Source: Hyaloscypha bicolor E
Lineage: Eukaryota; Ascomycota; Leotiomycetes; Helotiales; Hyaloscyphaceae
NCBI RefSeq assembly: GCF_002865645.1
Contig: NW_020194560.1
Span: 434,001 to 498,000, forward strand
Reading direction: 5' to 3'
Length of the DNA: 64,000 nt
In this document: positions 55,598 to 64,000 of the stretch, piece by piece
How positions within the stretch are numbered: the first letter of the stretch is position 1
How the letters are laid out: each line of letters opens with the position of its first letter
Program-made: the position numbers and the translations under genes
Notes under the pieces: model-generated
What the model saw: the letters and a program-made list of their open reading frames with translations, nothing else
What the model was told of the DNA's origin: nothing
The model's database searches: none

Positions 55598-55866
55598 ATG
55601 TCAGCTATTGCGGGCTTTCTCGCTCTCATTACTATAATAGAAGCCTGCGGAGGTTTTTATCAGTGCAAGTACTCGGATGGATCTCACTGCTGTGTACGTA
55701 ACTAAAAATATTCTTACCTTATGAGAATTATTGCTCATTTTCACAGGTAGTCCAAGCTTCGCAGGGCAGCAGCACTTGCTCCTCTAAGTGCAATGGCGGC
55801 AGTACATGGCCGCCAGAGTGTATTGGCAACATTGCTGGCGACTGGCGCAAATTGTGCTCAGAGTAG
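55598..55866 (+). CDS. Small secreted cysteine-rich protein (8 Cys), effector-like
   Basis: Two exons, 55598-55693 and 55747-55866, with a 53-nt GTACGT...CACAG intron, give 71 aa. The N-terminus MSAIAGFLALITIIEA is a classic signal peptide, leaving ~55 residues with eight cysteines at 17, 23, 31, 32, 43, 47, 57 and 69. The CC doublet at the splice junction, with spacing C-X5-C-X7-CC-X10-C-X3-C-X9-C-X11-C, resembles disulfide-knot type small secreted proteins. It is not the hydrophobin spacing. The gene sits in an AT-rich, transposon-littered region between 53.6 and 56.3 kb, as many fungal effector candidates do. Each exon is too short for simple reading-frame scans. Function is unknown; effector role is inference. 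Confidence 0.72.
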
Positions 55867-56029
55867 GGTATAGTGCAAACTGCGGTTTCAGACTACGGTG
55901 CAGGATTTTATTATCAAATTGTGGTGCGATTTAAGTATACTAAACTGAGGCATCTCTCCATTAAACTAAACTACAATTATATCCTCGAAACCGCGGTTTA
56001 AACTTCAATTTGACCAGTTTCACGTGGCT

Positions 56030-56242
56030 CTACCCGATTGCACTAGGTTTAATACCAATGATTTTCTCTAACCACTCTGATTTAGCCTCCCACCCTGTGA
56101 TCTTATACCACAATTTCAAGCACTCAAAGGCCTTAATAATATCTACACCGAGTTTATTTTGTAGTTCCGAAATTAGAAACTTGGTGCTAGAAAACAGATA
56201 CTCAGGGACAACTAACATAGCAAGAATACTTAAGATATCCAA
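56030..56242 (-). pseudogene. hAT transposase C-terminal (dimerisation domain) relic
   Basis: The minus-strand reading MDILSILAMLVVPEYLFSST followed by KFLISELQNKLGVDII and KAFECLKLWYK matches the hAT dimerisation domain. Family members usually show LSIPAMSAEPERxFS and RNRLGxxxIEALECLKSW at this place. Substitutions such as Pro-to-Leu and Glu-to-Val fit decay. Only the last ~70 residues remain. The rest of the transposase is not found upstream in the AT-rich sequence. Confidence 0.75.
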
Positions 56243-56537
56243 TGCTATATAACTAAAATTAGGATAGCTAGTTTGTGAATTCCTTCCGCTGTACCCAAAT
56301 CCACACCCTCCCCTTTCGGCTGCGTATATCTCATCCTAATTCTGCCCATAAGCGGTGAGCAGTCACAGAGTGTCACGCAAAATACCCGGCGGCAGCCTGC
56401 ACCTCAGCCTCGTGTAACTCCAACCCATCTCAATCCCCCTCTCCTTGCGCTGTGTACCCCTCATCTCCAACCACCAAACCCCCTTCTTGATTCCCTCGTA
56501 CCTTTAATCCTTAGTTCAGAGAACGCACGTCACGAGA

Positions 56538-57365
56538 ATGGCGACAGTTAAGAAGCAGTTCAGGATTCTCTGCTTTGGAGATAGTTTGACGGAAGGCTAC
56601 ACCCACCACGGTCTCTCCTTCACCCCTTACTCACTCACACTGCTTGAAAAACTGCGAACCAACCTCTCCCTATCCTCTCAATATAATATTGCCATTGACA
56701 CGGATGGAATGAGCGGGGATCAGGTGACTGGAAGCTTTCTGGGACGAATGGAGGATCGCTGTATCTCCCCCGCTTCAAACCCAAACTTTAAAACCCATGG
56801 CTAATATCTAAAAGACGATCATCCATTGACAAAGCATTTGCCATACGATTGGGTCGTCTTCCTGGGCGGAACCAACGATCTCGGCTGGGGAAAGTCTACA
56901 GAGGAGATCCATTCGGCCATCAAAGCCGTGACGGACATCCCTCTCTCGTACTCAGCTCGCGTCTTGATCATGACCGTGCCTGAATGCTCTGCCAAGATTG
57001 CGAGTCTGGATGCCAGGAGAGATGAGTTGAACCAAGCCATCTGGGACGATTCCCGTGACGACGTGTAAGTACAGAACTATATCCCTATCATCATCCAGCC
57101 TCACGTTTGCCGCCATGCTTAACCCATCGATCGACCTATACACTTCCCATCTCTCACTGACCATCCTAGATTCACACTCGACCTCTACGCCAAGATGCCC
57201 TACCATTCCATGTCCAAGGATGAGAGAAAAGAAATCTGGGACGATGGGCTGCATTTCACGGCTGCCGGGTATGCCAGGATTGGAACCCTCGTCGCGGAGA
57301 GGCTGGTTGAGATTCTGCAGCGCGAGGCTGAACTCAGAGATGGGGAAGACCAAGACCAAGACTAA
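56538..57365 (+). CDS. SGNH/GDSL hydrolase
   Basis: Exons 56538-56760, 56815-57064 and 57170-57365 give 222 aa with introns of 54 and 105 nt. Block I is FRILCFGDSLTEG with the nucleophile Ser. Block II-like Gly is in GMSGDQV. Block III is FLGGTNDLGWG with the Asn. Block V is DDGLHFTAAGY with the catalytic Asp and His. There is no signal peptide, so an intracellular esterase or lipase is expected. Size is normal for the family. The very C-terminus is a Asp/Gln repeat (EDQDQD). A reading in another frame over exon 3 with KTKTKTKSK is a shadow. Confidence 0.93.
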
Positions 57366-57757
57366 GACCAAATCAAAGACCAGACTGCCTAGATAGAGAA
57401 ATGGAGGATTAGATCGGGTTTTAAGGTTCTATCATGGATGAACCAAGAAAGTGGATAACGGAGTAAATGGATGCGAAATGAATGAAAGGAAAAGCGACGA
57501 TCGAAGGAGTTTGAGGGCAAGTGTTTCTTTCATATACCAAAATTCGGTTTATTTTATATAGACATGCAATTCAATACGGGACAACCTTTCCTATCCAGCC
57601 GATGCACAATGCCTCCGTAATGCAACACAATTTGATATCGAAAGGCACAGAAAACTATGCATTCGCACTCGCACCTCTCTCTTTATCATTGGTCTATCAA
57701 CCCGCCAAAGATGCACACTACTATCTCAGCCCCACCGCTTTCCACACTCAATCACCA
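57366..57757. other. Convergent 3' flanks
   Basis: Short region between the 3' ends of the SGNH hydrolase (plus) and Vtc4 (minus). No gene; it should hold both polyadenylation regions. Confidence 0.5.
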
Positions 57758-60258
<2,501 letters not shown>

Positions 60259-62265
60259 GATGATCTGGCCGGCTTCGAATTTGTAGCGCACGCCGCGCGC
60301 GGTGGGTCGCCAGGATACTTGCTTGGTCCTGAGGTCTTCGACGATTAGCATTTGGTCTTCATTCTTGGGAGAATTGCGTGTTGCGATCAATTGAGTCGCG
60401 GGAGGTGATTGCAGATATTTGTGTGACGTGCTGGTGATGTTCTGATGGGGGAAATACCTGGTCGGTGCAACAGAGTCAGCGAGCTGCGGAGTGAAGGTTG
60501 AGGTGGGTGAGAAACGGGAGCTGCTGCTGTCTGCTGTCTGCTGTCTGCTGCTGTCTGCTGCTCAGCTCTTGATCCCCGCTTCACCAGCAGAGTTCCGTCG
60601 CTGGCCTGTCACCGCACGCCAGCCTGAGCTAACCAGCAAACAACCCCGATTTTGCAGCACCTAGCAGCACCTAGCAGCGAGGCGATCGTTGGGACCAATT
60701 GACCAATGACATGCCCTCTGGCGCCCATGTGAAGTGAAAACTTGGCATGCGCTCTTGACAGCTCTTATCTTATCTAGTGGGGTGCCGCGGAGGTATGCGT
60801 TATGCGTGCAGCTACGTATATTGGAGAACGACCAGAGGCAAAACTGCACGTGGTTACAATTTCTGGATGATATCTTATGTAATCTTAATTAGTGAGGCAC
60901 TAGAGGGAAAAGCTACAAGAATCACGGAAAGCAAGAGGAACTTAGACGGGGAGACATGTTGAGCCATACCCTACTGTCCTCATTACAATATCAAAGTCCG
61001 TCCTCGGCCCTAGCCACGTGATCGTATTCAACATAAATATCAACTACTCCTGATTTCTTATTCTATTACGAGTGCCTCAGTAAATTGACAAGCCATTGCG
61101 GTTGACAGTATCTTATGTATACATCCGCCTCCTAGATGTTTCCTCTCCTGCCAAAAGGCGGTCTCACGTGACGCATCCCAACTCAGATCTTTCTTGTCTT
61201 TTGAAATTGAACTATGGAAATGTATCGTCAATCAAGCGCCTGCACTGCCTCTGGACATAGTGGAGTGTGAATCAACCCGGGGGCAGAACCTATTGCCGCA
61301 GCTATGATTGGGTAACGCAAAGGCGGGTAACCCCTTTTCTTCCTTCTCGCTTGAACCAATCATCGACCGATGCAGAGGTGTCTCACACACAACGGCATTT
61401 CCCCAAATCACCTGCACTTCTCTATCTAATGAGACCACAACGACGCTCTGGCATGGCTTGTGGCTTGCACCACGTTCAGGCGGCTCGCGTCCCTGCGTCT
61501 CATCGGAGGTAAGCCGCAGCCGCAAGCTTAAGGCAGACTGCCCTTTACCCAAGAGGCTGATTGATTTTGTCATCACCAATGAACAACCTTTCATTTGTAG
61601 TTTCAGCTTTCCCCGCCACTGGGACTTTGAATCTTGATCCTCCATGGCGTCATCATCGGTTGGTAGCCTCTCCGGCTCCAGGCTTTGCTTCAGCCTTCAA
61701 ATCCTTTGAGCACCGATAGCTCCAATACCTCAAGTCTTCTCCAGCTTTCATTTAAACTTACCGCGAATCCAGAACTTTCGGCATCATCTTAAAAGCTCAA
61801 AGCCATCTTGACACTGCGCCTCCCTTCCTTCCCGCTATCATCAAAAGTCATTCTGTCCAAATTTGGGATTTCACAGCCTCACCTTATGTCCGATGGACAT
61901 TCCAGCGGGGACAAGCTGTGTGCAACAGAGCATTCTGTTATCCAATTAGCTTGGCTGTTGGGAAAAGTTTACAGCTATGCATCACGAACACCCCAACTCA
62001 ACTCCATTATGTGGTGTTTGTATTGAAACGAGATGGCGTGTGAACCCATGCATTTAATCAAGACTTTCACATCTACGGGGTCCGAACAGCTTCACCCTAA
62101 GCAGAGTGCGCAAGATATCGGAAATTGGAGACTCCTGAGAGAGATGGAGAGAGGAGTCGACATGGCTCTCGAGTTGTATAAAACGAAGCGTTGGTCGCCA
62201 CCAGGAAAGAAGTCCATCAGCAAGAAAAACCACCTTCATTATCAAAAGCCTGAAAGTTCATCAAA
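60259..62265. other. Intergenic between divergent genes
   Basis: Two kilobases between Vtc4 (minus) and the LGFP-repeat gene (plus), containing both promoters. A CTGCTGT-type microsatellite lies at 60521-60563 and a duplicated AGCAGCACCT near 60655-60675. A 137-codon minus reading at 61232-61645 shows no domain and is not called. Confidence 0.5.
60521..60563 (+). repeat. CTGCTGT-type microsatellite
   Basis: Irregular tandem of CTG and CTGT units just upstream of the Vtc4 start, probably in its 5' leader or promoter. Confidence 0.75.
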
Positions 62266-63727
62266 ATGTTCTTTTCTACCACACTCATTACTCTCTTTTT
62301 GGCTGGATTGTCCCAAGCTGCTCCTACTTCCTCCAATGCAACCTCGACGGTTTCCACACCAACTTCATCCACTGTCCTTCCTGCTCAATCAACGACTGCA
62401 CCGCAGAACAATACCGCAACTGCCAAATTCTCCGCCTCAAACTTCACCGATGTGAAACCAACCATCAACCCCAATATAACCATCCAGTCGCTCACAAAGC
62501 CATGTGAGTAGACTACCCATAGAACGTTTACTCTCACTCACAATTCCTCTACAGTAACCAATCCAGAATTTCACCTCCTCCCCGGCTGGCCAAAAATCCC
62601 AATCCACCTCATAACTTGCCAGGATCTCATCGACGCCAAAGCCACCTTACTCAAAGTTAACGTGGGAACACCTGCAAGCGGGTTCATCTCGGACCCCTCC
62701 TGGGGTACAGTGCACAAAGACTACGCCTGGGGTTCCATCTACTGCCATGACGTTTCACACGGCGCTCACGCTGTCTACGGCGCAATCTGGCTGAAGTGGA
62801 AGGCTCAAGGAGGCAGTTACGGTTACCCTCTCGTATGTGCCCCGTCTATTGTCCCCTGACAATCGAAAGCTCTTCCCTCTTCTTGAACCACCTTTTGACA
62901 ATCCTATCCTAATTCCCCGCAGACCGATGAACTCGGCACAACAGACAACTCCGGAACATACATCCGCTACAACGTCTTCTCCGACAACCGCGCCATCTAC
63001 TGGACCGGGCAACGCGGCGCCTTCCTCATCTACGGCGATATTTATCAGCGCTGGCTTTCGATCGGCGACACAAAGAGCGAAATCGGTTACCCCATTACCG
63101 ATGAAACCGGCTCTGGCTCAGCAGGAGGTCGCTTCAACGACTTTAGCAACGGCATGATCTACTACCACGCCGGGCAAAGCTGGGTGCATGTAGGCGGCCT
63201 TCCCTCTAGCCTGACCTGGACCTGGAACCCCATCTCGCTCACGGATATCTCCGGCTCCAGCAGCGTCACACTCTACAGCGACGGCAACGCACATTGGATG
63301 TCCAGCATGCACGACCATATTGCAATTCAATTTAACTGGCAGATCGGATGGCTATTCGTTAATGCGGATGGCACTGCCATCACGCTGATGCAGTCTGGCA
63401 CTGTGGGTCCTAACTATAGTGGCATTCCGATCTTTGGTGGCCCGACAAATGACAATAATATTGATCGATGGGTCAATAATCCTGAGATTGCCTATGATTG
63501 GCGTGCTTGGGTGGCTTCCAATTACGGGACCGGGCATGCGCATGGGAGCATTGATTGTGAGTCTTCCTTGCATATCAGTTTACTGTTTCTTTTTGTTGTT
63601 TTGCCTTTAGGAGTTCGCTCGAGTAGATGCTAATGCGGTGATAGGGGGCAATTTGCTCAACGAACTTATCAACGATGCCAAAGCGGTTTACGGGGCCGTC
63701 ACGACTATTATCGCTGTCCTTGCTTGA
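62266..63727 (+). CDS. Secreted LGFP-repeat protein
   Basis: Exons 62266-62503, 62555-62832, 62923-63556 and 63645-63727 give 410 aa with consistent phases (introns 51, 90, 88 nt). A clear signal peptide MFFSTTLITLFLAGLSQA is followed by a Thr/Ser/Pro-rich segment likely to be O-glycosylated. Two LGFP repeats are seen. One is AIWLKWKAQGGSYGYPL with TDELGTTDNSGTYIRYN (split by intron 2). The other is IYQRWLSIGDTKSEIGYPIT with GGRFNDFSNGMIYYHAG. A beta-rich C-terminal domain (SVTLYSDGNAHWMSSMHDHI) and a short hydrophobic tail (AVTTIIAVLA) follow. LGFP repeats are known from bacterial and some fungal cell-surface proteins. A wall or extracellular role is inferred. Confidence 0.9.
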
Positions 63728-64000
63728 TTGAATTTGGATCGTTCTCGCCTGAGATTTGGAGGCAGGAACAGGCTGAAAGAGGTTGAAGGGCAATATGATT
63801 AAGCTTGGATTTAATTTGTACTATAGTTCGTCTTCTGTTTCCGTTCTTTTTTAACATATACATATTCTTCGCTACTATACACTTCATTTTCAACTCGTGA
63901 ACTTTCCTTGAATTTCACGTGCGGGCATCGATTCACAAACCCGCTATCTGTCTACGCGTGTTTTCAATGCCGGATGTACAACCTTATTTACGAGTTTTTG

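Noticed and set aside
61232..61645. 137-codon minus reading between VTC4 and the LGFP gene
   Set aside because: No recognisable domain, signal or splice pattern; overlaps likely promoter sequence.

Overview
The window is nuclear DNA of a filamentous ascomycete (Pezizomycotina). Genes carry short GT-AG introns of about 48-99 nt. The gene families are fungal: a HET-domain gene, a Zn2Cys6 regulator, fungal C2H2 proteins, a DUF1752/Reg1-like protein and Vtc4. Several long blocks are extremely AT-rich and full of stop codons, which is the signature of repeat-induced point mutation (RIP). Class cannot be fixed from the sequence; a leotiomycete-like plant-associated fungus is plausible but is inference only.

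Layout. 1-9.7 kb: 3' part of a coiled-coil/acidic protein, the proteasome beta-5 subunit (minus), a decayed carboxylesterase, and a 4-exon C2H2 protein. 10.6-15.7 kb: a broken HET-domain gene with a 323-bp inverted-repeat element at its 5' end, then a second C2H2 protein. 16.2-21.4 kb: a 115-bp LTR-like element, an AT-rich block, a 7-TM protein, a 45-base C tract and a two-exon protein of unknown role. 22.9-25.4 kb: a cupin and a Zn2Cys6 factor. 27.3-30.7 kb: a GH2 beta-galactosidase gene broken by two insertions, both with target duplications (one hAT-type). 31-38.2 kb: a nest of transposons, namely a 1.2-kb TIR element, a 5.2-kb RIP-mutated element with an integrase-core transposase relic, and a 0.7-kb TA-flanked element. 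39-43 kb: an unusual fusion gene. 44.8-50.3 kb: a secreted FAD oxidase and a Reg1-like protein. 52-53.1 kb: a decayed gene carrying the second 115-bp LTR-like element. 53.6-56.3 kb: an AT-rich block that shelters a tiny 8-cysteine secreted protein gene and ends in a hAT transposase relic. 56.5-63.7 kb: an SGNH hydrolase, Vtc4 and a secreted LGFP-repeat protein.

The most striking locus is 39019-42993. One seven-exon gene (1222 aa by my model, all splice phases consistent) joins a fungal STAND-type N-terminal domain, a TPR-like region, the SAM-like region typical of Bck1 cell-wall-integrity MAPKKKs, and a complete Rho1-like GTPase. The GTPase has altered P-loop residues and no CAAX box. In ordinary fungi Rho1 acts upstream of Pkc1 and Bck1, so one protein has merged the top and the middle of that pathway without the kinase.

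Housekeeping genes (proteasome beta-5, Vtc4, SGNH hydrolase, Reg1-like) sit next to rapidly decaying accessory regions. At least four accessory genes (carboxylesterase, HET, GH2, and the 52-kb gene) are broken. Three of them carry a visible mobile insertion, two in coding sequence with target-site duplications and one at the 5' end of the HET gene.
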